Positions 25,380 to 34,035 are shown, numbered from the stretch's first letter. The stretch: 64,000 nt of DNA from Ornithinimicrobium laminariae (GCF_019457945.1 NZ_JAHZSU010000001.1:391538-455537); one strand, 5' to 3'. A program made the numbers and translations. The notes: generated by a model not told the origin, from the sequence alone.

Positions 25380-26159
25380 TCAATCGTTTGAGGCGCTCAC
25401 AAATGGGTTGCTGAAGGAGCCGATTCCTTCGACTTCGATCTCAACTCGAGAGCCGGAGGCAACTGCCCCAACACCTGCAGGCGTTCCCGTGAGGATAACG
25501 TCGCCAGGCAGCAGGGTGAAGGCCGCAGAGACATACTCAATCAACTCGCCGATGCCGAAGATCAGGTCAGCGGTCGAGCCGTCTTGGCGGGTCTCGCCGT
25601 CCACCCGTGAGATCACGCGCAGGTCTGAAACATCCAGGTCAGTCTCGATCCATGGGCCGAGCGGGTTAAACGTGTCCATCCCCTTGGCGCGAGCCCACTG
25701 GCCGTCGCCGCGCTGCAGATCACGAGCGGTGACATCATTTGCAGCGGTGTAGCCAAAGATGACCGAAGCTGCTTCTTCTGCCTTGACGTCCTTGCACAGG
25801 CGGCCAATCACCACTGCGAGCTCTGCCTCATACGAAACCTCAGTGGTGAAGTTAGGCATGATCACTGGGTCGTCTGGGCCAGCGATTGACGTGTTCGGCA
25901 TCAGGAACACCAGTGGCTCTTCGGGAGCCTCGCCACCCATCTCGGCAATGTGGTCCGCGAAGTTCTTGCCGATACCGATCACCTTTGAGCGGGGAATGAC
26001 TGGTGCCAATAACCGAACTTCGTCGACCAGGTGAGTCGCTCCGGTGAGCTCAATTTTGGTGTAGAGCGGATCTCCGGTGATCTCAGCGATCTTGGCGCCC
26101 GCGCCATCGACAAGTCCGAACATAGGGTCTTCGCCCGTGGTGAATCGACAAATACGCAT
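25380..26159 (-). CDS. Fumarylacetoacetate hydrolase family protein
   Basis: A 259-residue protein with the FAH C-terminal fold: IGIGKNFADHIAEMGGEAPE, EVSYEAELAVVIGR with the metal-binding Glu pair, GYTAANDVTARDLQ, GTPAGVGAV. Members act as 2-keto acid hydratases, isomerases or oxaloacetate decarboxylases; the substrate is not clear. ATG at 26159 (MRICRF) matches the family start; the frame extends further upstream but with composition unlike a protein and no good start. Confidence 0.9.
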   Translation of the reverse strand: MRICRFTTGEDPMFGLVDGAGAKIAEITGDPLYTKIELTGATHLVDEVRLLAPVIPRSKVIGIGKNFADHIAEMGGEAPEEPLVFLMPNTSIAGPDDPVIMPNFTTEVSYEAELAVVIGRLCKDVKAEEAASVIFGYTAANDVTARDLQRGDGQWARAKGMDTFNPLGPWIETDLDVSDLRVISRVDGETRQDGSTADLIFGIGELIEYVSAAFTLLPGDVILTGTPAGVGAVASGSRVEIEVEGIGSFSNPFVSASND

Positions 26160-26233
26160 GCCCCTAACCCTACGCCGGACCGGCCCCGCGTCGGGCCGGA
26201 CGTGGTTCAACCCGCTGAGCGACATCACGCACA

Positions 26234-27115
26234 ATGGATGGCGTGATTGTCCTGCAGCCTGACGAGTGGCTACCCCGTGCTGCCGCTCATCGCGCGTGTG
26301 TCGAATCCCTGACTGTAGGGCGGCGCGAGCGCAAGAGCCGGGGCGAGAAGCACCCGGTCGACGACTTTCTGTTTGAGTATTACCGGCACCGCCCGAGTGT
26401 TCTGGCACGCTGGCATCCCGGCGTCGGCGTCGGATTAGTCGATGCTCCTGATCACGAGCAGTGGCGGGGATATGTCACGACCGATAGCGTGACTTCACTC
26501 AACGTGCTCGATTTTGTGGAACGGCGCGGTGCCACCGTCGACTTCGTTCGCGCGCTGCTGGCCTCAACGCTCGAGCGCACCGCGGCGTTCAGTTGCTTCG
26601 GCTTGCACGAATGGGCGATGGTCTACGGCCTGGACGAGACAGCGGTACGCCATGAAGACTGGCCTTTGCGCCTCGGCAGCGCTGGCACCGATGCCGTCGT
26701 CGAAGCCCATCAGATCTCATGCTCGCACTACGACGCCTACCGGTTCTTCACTCCCCCAGCCGAATCGCTCAACCAACTAAGGCCCGCCCGTGACACGATG
26801 CCCGCCTTTGAGCAGTCTGGCTGCCTGCACGCCGGGATGGACATCTATAAGTGGTGCTTCAAGCTTGCCCCGTTGGTCCCGAGTGATCTGACCTTGGACG
26901 CCTTCAAGCTGGCCCGCCGCATCCGGGAAGTGGATATGCGAGCGGCACCGTATGACCTGACCTCGCTTGGGTACGAACCGGTCCGGATCGAAACCCCGGA
27001 AGGCAAGGCCGAGTATGTCGCGGCACAACGCGTCTTCACCCGCGAGGGGAACCTGCTGCGCCAGCGACTCCTCGAAGCGCTAAGAGCACCAGCGCTTAAG
27101 CGAGTTAGCTGGTAA
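26234..27115 (+). CDS. Conserved actinobacterial protein, often named 3-methyladenine DNA glycosylase
   Basis: A 293-residue protein with blocks that I recognise as conserved in actinobacterial genomes: RKSRGEKHPVDDFLFEYY, RPSVLARWHPG, FGLHEWAMVYG, HQISCSHYDAYRFF, and HAGMDIYKWCFKLAP. Databases tend to call this 3-methyladenine DNA glycosylase, but I see no helix-hairpin-helix or Aag-like motif, so the name may be an inherited guess. The conserved His, Cys, Asp and Trp suggest an enzyme. It is divergent from the FAH gene. Confidence 0.75.
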   Translation: MDGVIVLQPDEWLPRAAAHRACVESLTVGRRERKSRGEKHPVDDFLFEYYRHRPSVLARWHPGVGVGLVDAPDHEQWRGYVTTDSVTSLNVLDFVERRGATVDFVRALLASTLERTAAFSCFGLHEWAMVYGLDETAVRHEDWPLRLGSAGTDAVVEAHQISCSHYDAYRFFTPPAESLNQLRPARDTMPAFEQSGCLHAGMDIYKWCFKLAPLVPSDLTLDAFKLARRIREVDMRAAPYDLTSLGYEPVRIETPEGKAEYVAAQRVFTREGNLLRQRLLEALRAPALKRVSW

Positions 27116-27156
27116 AACCGAAGTAGTCAGCACCAGGCCAGCAGGATCGCGCTCGG

Positions 27157-27702
27157 TTAGACGAAGCTTGCGGTCTTGACGACCGTCGCGAACTCTCCGT
27201 GCAGGTTGGTCGCAGTGACCCGCGCCAATTCATCAGCGCTCACGTTGTCGCCCTCGGGCGTGGCCCGATCAAAGGTATGTGTGGCGTCGAGAGCAAAGCT
27301 GACGTCATACCCCAAATTGCCGCCGACCCTGGCCGTGGTCTCGCAGCAATGGTTGGTCGTGATCCCACAAATCACTACCTGGGTGAGTCCACGCAAGCTG
27401 AGCCACTCGTCCAAGTTTGGCTCCCCGTGAAAACTGCTGTTGACCGACTTGGTCACCAAGACATCGCCGACACCGTCGAGGAAGGGCAGCAACTGATGGC
27501 CTTCCTTGCTGGGGTGTAGCGGCGACCCTGGGTTGTCTGAGGCATGCACGACGACAACGATCGGCCACCCTTGCGCCTGCCAGTGCCGCACCAGAGCTTC
27601 GATGTTGTCTTCGGCGTCCGGGTTGTTGCGCCTACCCCAAAAGTCGAGATCGGCAAAGCCGCGCTGGGCGTCAACGACGACCAGCGCGGGAGCCTCAGAC
27701 AA
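27157..27702 (-). CDS. Isochorismatase-like cysteine hydrolase
   Basis: A 181-residue protein with the catalytic triad in place: Asp in VVDAQRGF, Lys in VTKSVNSSF, Cys in CGITTNHCCETTAR. Likely substrates are amides (nicotinamidase-like) or isochorismate-type ethers; not resolvable here. Its ATG lies inside the end of ilvE (eight-base overlap), so it is co-translated. Confidence 0.88.
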   Translation of the reverse strand: MSEAPALVVVDAQRGFADLDFWGRRNNPDAEDNIEALVRHWQAQGWPIVVVVHASDNPGSPLHPSKEGHQLLPFLDGVGDVLVTKSVNSSFHGEPNLDEWLSLRGLTQVVICGITTNHCCETTARVGGNLGYDVSFALDATHTFDRATPEGDNVSADELARVTATNLHGEFATVVKTASFV

Positions 27703-28795
27703 GTTGGTGCAGCCAGCCGTGAGTGTCTTCCTTGCGGCCGTACTGAATGTCGAGGAGTGCCTGACGCAGCGCTAACGCCACATCGCCGCCAGTTTCTTTG
27801 TTGCCCATCGTCATTTGGCCTTCGCGCCAGACAAGCTTGCCGACGGGTGTGATGACGGCGGCGGTGCCGCACGCAAACACTTCGGTGATGTCACCGTGGG
27901 AGACGCCCTCGCGCCACTCCTCCAGCGAGAACTTGCGCTCAATCACTTCGTAGCCGGCGTCCCGAGCCAAGGAGATCACCGAGTCGCGGGTGACGCCCTC
28001 AAGGATGGTGCCGCTCAACTCAGGCGTGACGATGCTGCCGTCCCGATAGACGAAGAACAGGTTCATGCCACCGAGCTCTTCAACCCACTTGTTTTCGATG
28101 GCGTCAAGGAAGACCACCTGGTCGCAACCGTTGCGCTGGCCTTCAGCCATCGGGTTCAACGACGCGGCATAGTTGCCGCCGCATTTCGCTGCACCCGTGC
28201 CGCCTGGGGCTGCACGTGTGTAGTCCTCCGAGAGCCAAATGCTGACCGGCTTCAGTCCGCTGGCGAAGTAGGGGCCAGCGGGCGAGGCAATCACCATGTA
28301 GGCCGCGCTCTTGCTGGGGCGCACGCCGAGACCAACCTCGGTGGCGATCATGAAGGGACGCAGGTAGAGACTTGCTTCGCCACCATCAGCCACTGGGACC
28401 CACTCTTGATCAAGCGTGACCAACTCGGTGATGCCGCTCAGGAAGACGTCGTTGGGGACCTCCGGCAGGGCCAGGCGGGCAGCGCTGCGACGGAACCGGT
28501 CCGCGTTTTGCTCGGGACGGAAGGTCCAGATGCTGCCGTCTTCGTGACGGTAGGCCTTCATACCCTCGAAGATTTCTTGGCCATAGTGAAAGACCGAGCA
28601 GGCCGGATCCATCTGGATGGGGCCGTAGGCGGTGATCTCACCGTCGTGCCAACCCTGCTCGGCATCCCAGTCGATGCGAGCCATGTGATCGGTGAACACT
28701 GCACCAAAGGCGGGCTTGGCATGAACCTGCGCGATGCGTTCGCTGGTGGCCCGGTTCTCATTGGGGTTAATCGAGAACTTGCTCGTGTCTTGCAC
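27695..28795 (-). CDS. ilvE: Branched-chain amino acid aminotransferase
   Basis: A 366-residue class IV PLP aminotransferase for valine, leucine and isoleucine. Seen: FHYGQEIFEGMKAYRHEDGS, the PLP lysine in GAAKCGGNYAASL, and EVFACGTAAVITPVG. Length fits the longer BCAT form. The ATG is preceded by AAAGGAG at correct spacing. Confidence 0.95.
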   Translation of the reverse strand: MQDTSKFSINPNENRATSERIAQVHAKPAFGAVFTDHMARIDWDAEQGWHDGEITAYGPIQMDPACSVFHYGQEIFEGMKAYRHEDGSIWTFRPEQNADRFRRSAARLALPEVPNDVFLSGITELVTLDQEWVPVADGGEASLYLRPFMIATEVGLGVRPSKSAAYMVIASPAGPYFASGLKPVSIWLSEDYTRAAPGGTGAAKCGGNYAASLNPMAEGQRNGCDQVVFLDAIENKWVEELGGMNLFFVYRDGSIVTPELSGTILEGVTRDSVISLARDAGYEVIERKFSLEEWREGVSHGDITEVFACGTAAVITPVGKLVWREGQMTMGNKETGGDVALALRQALLDIQYGRKEDTHGWLHQLV

Positions 28796-28875
28796 GGTCC
28801 AACTCCTTTGATGGCGCCAATCTCAATCGCGATCGCCGTCGCGGTCGAGTCCTGAGGATCTTCTGCTCACGGTAT

Positions 28876-28896
28876 CGCTTGCCGCAACGGCAAGCG
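28876..28896. terminator. Hairpin between sixA-like and ilvE genes
   Basis: CGCTTGCCG and CGGCAAGCG form perfect 9-bp arms around a CAA loop, six bases beyond the phosphatase stop on the minus strand. No clear T-tract, so termination is likely but not certain. The rest of this 106-base gap holds the ilvE upstream region. Confidence 0.55.
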
Positions 28897-28901
28897 GGCT
28901 A

Positions 28902-29441
28902 TCACAAGCGAGCGGTATGCACGTGCGTCAATGTCGCAGTGCCAGCAACGATTGCCTGCCAGGGGCGATCAATGTCCATTGCCGCGAGGGTCGAGGTGGC
29001 AAACCCACGGTTGAACCGGTCAATGGCCTTCTGATCAGAGGCATCCGGGTCAACGATCTGCGGGATAAGGTCAGGGATCCCTGGGGAATGCCCGATCAGC
29101 AACACTGTGTGAATCTCGTCGGCTACGTCACTAAGCACGTCGTGCAATCGCTCAGGGCTGGCGTCATAAATACGTGGCTCATCGACAACATCGATCTCTG
29201 CGACCTTGACGTCAAGCGAAGCAAGCCCCTCACTAATTGCTCCCCAGGTCTGCTGGGCACGCACTGCGGTCGAGACCAAGACCACCTGTGGCTGCAAGTC
29301 GTGCTCGAAGAGCCACGCTGCTGCTGCCCGAGCATCTGCCTTGCCGCGCGGCATAAGAGCACGATCAAAGTCGGTGTGTCCGTGCGAGGGCACAGGCTCG
29401 GTTTTTGCGTGGCGCATCAGCACCAACTTGCGGTGATCCAT
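28902..29441 (-). CDS. SixA-like histidine phosphatase
   Basis: A 179-residue member of the histidine phosphatase branch with the RHA/RHG motif near the N-terminus (LVLMRHAKTEP), a Thr-Ala-Val-Arg-Ala-Gln segment (VSTAVRAQQTWG) and the second catalytic His in LLIGHSPGIPDL. Substrate unknown; SixA acts on phosphohistidine proteins. ATG at 29441 has GGAG upstream; a GTG lies one codon earlier. Confidence 0.88.
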   Translation of the reverse strand: MDHRKLVLMRHAKTEPVPSHGHTDFDRALMPRGKADARAAAAWLFEHDLQPQVVLVSTAVRAQQTWGAISEGLASLDVKVAEIDVVDEPRIYDASPERLHDVLSDVADEIHTVLLIGHSPGIPDLIPQIVDPDASDQKAIDRFNRGFATSTLAAMDIDRPWQAIVAGTATLTHVHTARL

Positions 29442-29461
29442 CACTTCTCCTGCTCAGGGGG

Positions 29462-30388
29462 TCAAACTCCAACAGCCACGGTATGCGGTAGCTCGCCAGA
29501 TTGCCCAAAGGCGCTGAGTTGTGATCGCACGAAACGCAACATTCGGGGAGCCAGAGCCGGCGTATCGCTGCCAACGTGTGGGCTGATCAGCACCCCAGGC
29601 GCACGCCAGAGCGGATGCCCCTCGGGCAACGGCTCAGGCGCTGTGACGTCGGCAGCAAGCCGCAACCGGCCCACCTGCAACTCTGGCAAGAGTGCTTCGG
29701 TGTCGACCAACCCGCCGCGTCCAACATTGACGATCAAGGCACCATCCGGCAGCGCCGCCATCAGGTCTGCGTCCACAACGTGCCGGGTCGCCTCGGTCAG
29801 CGGGACCGCGAGCGCCAGCACATCGGCATCGGCGACCAGACCGGACAACTCCGTGACACCATGCACCTCATCGACGAGGTCATCACCGGCCCGCGGCTTT
29901 GACGCAACAGCAACAACGTCTGCTTCGGCTGCTTTCAGCCGAGCCGCTAACGCCTGCCCAATCCCGCCATACCCAACAATGACGACGCGGGCGTCAGCCA
30001 CTGAACGGTATTGCTGGGGGGCCAACCACTCCCCGCGATCACCCGATCGCACAAACTCCGGAATCCCGCGCTGTGAGGCGAGCATCAGCGTTAGTGCCAG
30101 CTCAGCAGTGGCGGTGTCATGCACGCCCACCGCATTCGACAGGGTCACGCCTGCCGGGATGTACTTCACCGCACTGTCATGTCCGGCAGAGCCGATCTGC
30201 ACAGCCTTAAGTGCGGGCAACTCCCCCAGCCGTTTGATCCAGGGCGCACGATGGCTTGGAACCATCACCAACTCGATGTCGTCCCGAGGCGGGGCTTCCT
30301 GCATATCCCACGTGAGGATCTCTACTCCATCGATGGGTCCGACAGCGTCGGCAAGGTCAGAAGGCAGACTCACAAAGCGCATGGGCAC
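29462..30388 (-). CDS. D-isomer-specific 2-hydroxyacid dehydrogenase
   Basis: A 308-residue NAD(P)-dependent dehydrogenase. Seen: the Rossmann motif VVIVGYGGIGQALAARL, the Arg-containing ALIVNVGRGGLVDTEAL, and the catalytic His in LISPHVGSDTPA. Related to phosphoglycerate, glyoxylate or hydroxypyruvate dehydrogenases. Transcribed with the phosphatase gene 20 bases downstream. Confidence 0.9.
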   Translation of the reverse strand: MPMRFVSLPSDLADAVGPIDGVEILTWDMQEAPPRDDIELVMVPSHRAPWIKRLGELPALKAVQIGSAGHDSAVKYIPAGVTLSNAVGVHDTATAELALTLMLASQRGIPEFVRSGDRGEWLAPQQYRSVADARVVIVGYGGIGQALAARLKAAEADVVAVASKPRAGDDLVDEVHGVTELSGLVADADVLALAVPLTEATRHVVDADLMAALPDGALIVNVGRGGLVDTEALLPELQVGRLRLAADVTAPEPLPEGHPLWRAPGVLISPHVGSDTPALAPRMLRFVRSQLSAFGQSGELPHTVAVGV

Positions 30389-30451
30389 AACCTACCGGCC
30401 GCCGTTGCGCACCTGTGTGGCCCCCGCGGCGACCCTGATTACGATGGCTGC

Positions 30452-31450
30452 ATGGCCGAAAACGACTCCCAGCCGCAAGCCGCTGCGGCACGAGGTGACA
30501 ACTGTGGGTGCGCCCCCAGCAGGGCCAGCTTTGGGACCGGTGAGGCCCCTCCCGCCCCCTCGGGAGACCAGCGGGAGACTGCCACTGGCGGACACCTGAT
30601 CGAGCAAGCGGTCATCCCCGGCGGCACATTCACGATGGGCGACTCCTCGGGCGACCAAAATTTCGGCGACGGCGAATCCCCCTTGCACCAGGTGCACGTG
30701 GACGGCTTCTCTATAGACACGACCACGGTCACCAACGCCGCCTTCGCCGCTTTCGTGGAGGCCACCGGATATCGCACTGAAGCCGAGGTCTTTGGCTTTT
30801 CCGCGGTCTTCCACCTCGCATTCGACGCCGACCCGAGCGATGTAGTCGGTCAGCCGCCGCAAACTCCGTGGTGGCTTGGCGTCCTGGGCTCTGGCTGGCG
30901 CCACCCCGGTGGGAGGAAGTCTTCGATCGTCGGGCTTGAGGACCACCCGGTGGTGCACGTGAGTTGGAATGACGCCCAGGCCTACTGCGAATGGGCCGGA
31001 CGCCGCCTCCCCAGCGAAGCTGAGTGGGAGTATGCGTCGCGCGGCGGGCTCGATAAGGCTAAGTATCCGTGGGGCGAAGAAGAGCCAGCCGCTCATTCAG
31101 AATGGCCAATCAACATTTGGCAAGGCAACTTCCCTCGCAGCAACACGTTGGAAGACGGCTTCCTGAGCACCGCACCAGCCATGAGCTACCAGCCCAACGG
31201 CTATGGCCTCTGGCAGACAGTTGGCAATGTATGGGAATGGTGCTCCGACTGGTACGACCCAAACTACTATCCGTCCTCGCCACCAGAGAACCCGCAAGGG
31301 CCTCCAATGGGACAGGCACGAGTCATGCGCGGCGGCAGTTTCCTCTGCCACATCTCCTACTGCAATCGCTACCGCAACTCAGCCCGCAGCCAGAACACCC
31401 CCGACTCGTCCATGGCCAACGCTGGATTTCGCACGGTCGCCCTCGCCTAG
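30452..31450 (+). CDS. Formylglycine-generating enzyme (FGE/SUMF1 family)
   Basis: A 332-residue protein converting a Cys in sulfatase CxPxR motifs to formylglycine with O2. Seen: IPGGTFTMGDSSGD, HPVVHVSWNDAQAYCEWAGR, RLPSEAEWEYASRGG, VWEWCSDWY, and the active-site stretch GGSFLCHISYCNRYR with C299 and C304 five residues apart, as in the copper-binding pair of true FGEs (human C336/C341). Many related FGE-sulfatase-like domains lack this pair, so this one should be active. ATG at 30452 is chosen; upstream frame is antisense of the dehydrogenase. The Cys-containing N-terminus (CGCAPSRA) is unusual. No sulfatase gene is within the window. Confidence 0.93.
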   Translation: MAENDSQPQAAAARGDNCGCAPSRASFGTGEAPPAPSGDQRETATGGHLIEQAVIPGGTFTMGDSSGDQNFGDGESPLHQVHVDGFSIDTTTVTNAAFAAFVEATGYRTEAEVFGFSAVFHLAFDADPSDVVGQPPQTPWWLGVLGSGWRHPGGRKSSIVGLEDHPVVHVSWNDAQAYCEWAGRRLPSEAEWEYASRGGLDKAKYPWGEEEPAAHSEWPINIWQGNFPRSNTLEDGFLSTAPAMSYQPNGYGLWQTVGNVWEWCSDWYDPNYYPSSPPENPQGPPMGQARVMRGGSFLCHISYCNRYRNSARSQNTPDSSMANAGFRTVALA

Positions 31451-31454
31451 GCCA

Positions 31455-31998
31455 TCAGGGCGCCACCGGCACCTCGAAGATTGGCGTGCTGAACGAAGCA
31501 CCGTTCAGATCGAGGTACATATCGCGTTCGGTGATCGACAATGTCATCACGTTCCGCCGCTCCACGGCAGCGACCACCTGATCAATAAAGGTCGGGTCAA
31601 AGTGGTTCAGCACAATGTCTGAGGCCCGGTGAATTTTCTTGCCCGCCCAGGCAGCTTGCACCTTGGTGGGATTCCGGTGGGTGTAAATCGTGGTGCGATC
31701 CGCCAGCTTGCTGGCGTGGTGCAGCCGGGCCGCATCCGGTGCACCGATCTCGATCCAGACAGTGAGCTTGCCGGTCAGGTCGCGCACCAGCACCGCGGGC
31801 TCATCAGCAAGGGATATCCCTTCACTGAAGACAATGCCCTCTTCAAACTCCAGGCAGTATGCGAGCAGCCCGCGTCACCATATAGGCGGCGGTCTCTGAA
31901 GGGTGTCGAGCGACGCGTAGCGTCAAGTCCTCGTAGATGCCCCGATCGACGTCAGCCAGTTGCACCGCGAAGGTGTGAATTGTCGCTCCGAGTGCCAT
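31455..31998 (-). pseudogene. yaeQ: yaeQ-family gene interrupted by a one-base frameshift
   Basis: ATG at 31998 opens a YaeQ-like frame (MALGATIHTFAVQLADVD ... SETAAYMVTR). It runs into a stop about ten codons after residue 43. Removing one G from the GGG at 31869-31871 joins it to a second frame (LLAYCLEFEEGIVFSEGISL ... EVPVAP) and restores a 180-residue protein, the length of E. coli YaeQ. The family has a PD-(D/E)XK nuclease-like fold of unclear role. Either real inactivation or a base-calling error in a G run. All other conserved parts are intact, favouring a very recent or artefactual event. Confidence 0.88.
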
Positions 31999-32041
31999 AC
32001 CGCGGGAGCCTACGTGCTAAATCGACGCGGGACTGCCTGTC

Positions 32042-32200
32042 CTACGACAGCGCGTCCCCCAAGTTGCCTCGACCAATCATCAGCAAGACAGCTCCGGCCA
32101 AGACCCACACCACACTGGCGGAACTGGGGTTTACCCCCAACGCGAGAAAAACGAATCCGATCAGGGCAAACGCAAGACTCTCGTTTCGACGGTTATCCAT
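32042..32200 (-). CDS. Small two-span membrane protein (52 aa)
   Basis: MDNRRNESLAFALIGFVFLA then VVWVLAGAVLLMIGRGNL form two short hydrophobic segments separated by a small loop. ATG at 32200 is the likely start; the frame extends upstream to 32239. No motif and no assigned role. The rest of the stretch 31999-32326 shows no gene. Confidence 0.55.
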   Translation of the reverse strand: MDNRRNESLAFALIGFVFLALGVNPSSASVVWVLAGAVLLMIGRGNLGDALS

Positions 32201-32326
32201 CGCGCACCCAAACCCTCTCCAGGCCTGCCAGCCTTCCAAACACCATACTCAGCCCTACCGAGCGCGTAACCCTTTGACCAGCCAGATCCTGGGCGCCGTG
32301 ACAATCGCCGACCCAACGGCGACTAT

Positions 32327-33007
32327 ATGTCCATGACCAGCGAACTCGGCCCCACAAAGCGCACCAAAATAAGTCGCGGCAAATCCCACGCGCAGAGCGA
32401 CCGAGCGATCTTGGCGCAGGTGTTGGGCGAGGGGCTCATTGCCCACGTTGGCTATCAAGCGGGCTCGCACCCCGTCGTCCTGCCGATGGCCTACGCATTC
32501 GACCTCAACGGCCCTGACATAGACGGCACCCTCTATTTGCACGGTTCAGTAGCGGCCATGATGTTGCGCCATCCGCAGGAGCGCCAATTGTGCGCGACCA
32601 TCACCCTCCTTGATGGCCTGGTGGCCGCTCGCTCGGGGTTTGAGCACTCGATGAACTACCGGACCGCGGTGATCATCGGCTCCGCGCGCCTGGTCACCAG
32701 CGAGAGTGAGCGTCTGCTCGCCCTTGACCTGATCGTCGATCAGATGATTCCGGGGCGCGCGACGACGTTGCGGCCAGCCACCCGCAAAGAGCTCAGCGCC
32801 ACCGCCGTCATCGCACTCCCTTTGCATGAGGCCTCTGTGAAGATAAGCGCCGATGGCCCCGAGGAAGATGAGCCTTCAGACATCGCGGCCGGAACCTGGG
32901 GAGGGCACATTCCGTTGCGATTTCGCGCGGATGCAGTTGTTACCGACACAGCCAATGACGCGGAGGTGCCCTCGCACATTGTCGAGCGTGTGACGCATTT
33001 GTCCTGA
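32327..33007 (+). CDS. FMN-binding split-barrel (pyridoxamine 5'-phosphate oxidase-like) protein
   Basis: A 226-residue protein of the NimA/PPOX-like group: LGEGLIAHVGYQAGSHPVVL, GTLYLHGSVAAMMLRH, CATITLLDGLVAARSGFEHS, MNYRTAVIIGSARLVT. These match flavin-binding split barrels acting as flavin or F420 oxidoreductases. Two possible ATGs (32327, 32333) have no clear ribosome-binding site, which fits a leaderless transcript. Confidence 0.87.
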   Translation: MSMTSELGPTKRTKISRGKSHAQSDRAILAQVLGEGLIAHVGYQAGSHPVVLPMAYAFDLNGPDIDGTLYLHGSVAAMMLRHPQERQLCATITLLDGLVAARSGFEHSMNYRTAVIIGSARLVTSESERLLALDLIVDQMIPGRATTLRPATRKELSATAVIALPLHEASVKISADGPEEDEPSDIAAGTWGGHIPLRFRADAVVTDTANDAEVPSHIVERVTHLS

Positions 33008-33049
33008 TCAGAGGCCTGTCACGGTGTGATCACAACGGATTGAAACACA

Positions 33050-33101
33050 GTTACCGTTCCGTTACCTAATCGTGACAATTGCGTGACCTTGTGCTTACAG
33101 T
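33050..33101 (+). promoter_or_regulatory. Promoter and possible MtrA-type direct repeat before the riboswitch
   Basis: GTTACC occurs at 33050-33055 and again at 33061-33066, an 11-base period like the direct repeats bound by the actinobacterial cell-wall regulator MtrA. Downstream, GTGACA (33072-33077) and TACAGT (33096-33101) with an 18-base spacer form a plausible housekeeping promoter placing the transcript start near 33108. The MtrA assignment is by analogy with other cell-wall hydrolase genes. Confidence 0.45.
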
Positions 33102-33116
33102 AGTGCCATCTTCCCC

Positions 33117-33305
33117 ACCGGAAGATGCCAATTCAGGGAGCCCAATCCTGTCCCCTGAAACCCCTGGCCACTACGCAAGCAACGACAGGAGCGGGGGACC
33201 GAATTCCGGAGTGCATGTCACTTCTTGGGGTTAAGTCCAGCGCAGAGGATTGAGCTGGACCGGGTGTGCCTTTCACCCGAATCCGACACCTAACCTCGCA
33301 GGCTG
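33117..33305 (+). ncRNA. c-di-AMP riboswitch (ydaO/yuaA type)
   Basis: The leader of the NlpC/P60 gene has the ydaO-type landmarks: GCGGGGGACCGAATTCCGG, CTTGGGGTTAAGTCC, GGGTGTGCCTTTCACCCGAA and the strongly conserved TCCGACACCTAACCTCGCAG just before the gene. In actinobacteria this class controls resuscitation-factor and NlpC/P60 wall hydrolases and turns expression off when c-di-AMP is high. It fills most of the 314-base gap between the split-barrel gene and the hydrolase. Confidence 0.88.
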
Positions 33306-33321
33306 AAGAAAAGGACACCTC

Positions 33322-33984
33322 ATGACCGTTATGACCAAGCCCGGCCGTCACCGCGCCCCTCGTGGCGCTCGTAGCCCTCAGCTTGTCCGAGCCGGTGCAA
33401 CTGCCGCAGCAGTGGCGGGCATCGCAGCAGCCGGAGTCGCACCCGCCTCAGCTAACGCTGGTGCCGGTGGTGGCGGCGACGCTGCTGGCTCCTACAGCAA
33501 CTCTTCCTACGACAACTCCGGGTATGACTCGGGCCGTCAGGGCGCTCCAGACCGCAGCGACTGGCGCGGTGATGAGGACTCGGCCACGACCGCTGAGACC
33601 AACAGCAGCTCCTACACCGCGACGCAGGCTAACCTTGCCGCCCCCACTGGCTCGTCCTCCATCATGGATGCAGCAGCCAAGTACACCGGCGTTCCGTACC
33701 TGTGGGGCGGCGAAACCACCGCAGGCTTCGACTGCTCGGGCTACACTCAGACCGTTTTTGCTGAGGCTGGCATCAACATCCCGCGTACCGCACGCGCCCA
33801 GCAGGCCGCCGCAACTCCCGTCTCGGAGCCGGCTGTCGGCGACCTCATCTTCTGGGGCTCCCCCGCATGGCACGTTGGCATCTACGCCGGTGACGGCATG
33901 ATGTACGACGCTGCGACCCCGGGAACCGTCTCGGACCTGCGCCCGATCTTCTCCGGCGTGACCGGATACGGCCGCATCGGCTGA
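33322..33984 (+). CDS. Secreted NlpC/P60 peptidoglycan hydrolase
   Basis: A 220-residue exported protein. Basic N-terminus and hydrophobic Ala-rich segment (RAGATAAAVAGIAAAGVAPA) form the signal peptide. A Gly/Ser/Tyr-rich linker (about 47-105) follows. The C-terminal NlpC/P60 domain has the catalytic Cys C138 in FDCSGYTQTVF and His H174 in WHVGIYAGDG, with PYLWGG ahead. It cleaves D-iGlu-diaminoacid bonds in the stem peptide. It is controlled by the c-di-AMP riboswitch upstream and ends at a strong terminator. Confidence 0.95.
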   Translation: MTVMTKPGRHRAPRGARSPQLVRAGATAAAVAGIAAAGVAPASANAGAGGGGDAAGSYSNSSYDNSGYDSGRQGAPDRSDWRGDEDSATTAETNSSSYTATQANLAAPTGSSSIMDAAAKYTGVPYLWGGETTAGFDCSGYTQTVFAEAGINIPRTARAQQAAATPVSEPAVGDLIFWGSPAWHVGIYAGDGMMYDAATPGTVSDLRPIFSGVTGYGRIG

Positions 33985-34001
33985 TCTTAAAGCATCACGC
34001 A

Positions 34002-34035
34002 AAAGTGGCTCCACCCGCCTGGGTGGAGCCACTTT
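34002..34035. terminator. Strong bidirectional terminator
   Basis: AAAGTGGCTCCACCC pairs perfectly with GGGTGGAGCCACTTT around a four-base GCCT loop, with A and T tracts at the two ends. It ends the rightward hydrolase transcript and, being between convergent genes, the leftward gatB transcript. Confidence 0.9.

Noticed and set aside
30119..30451. An N-terminal extension of the formylglycine-generating enzyme
   Set aside because: It is antisense to the hydroxyacid dehydrogenase and has no signal or conserved motif; ATG 30452 gives the expected enzyme.
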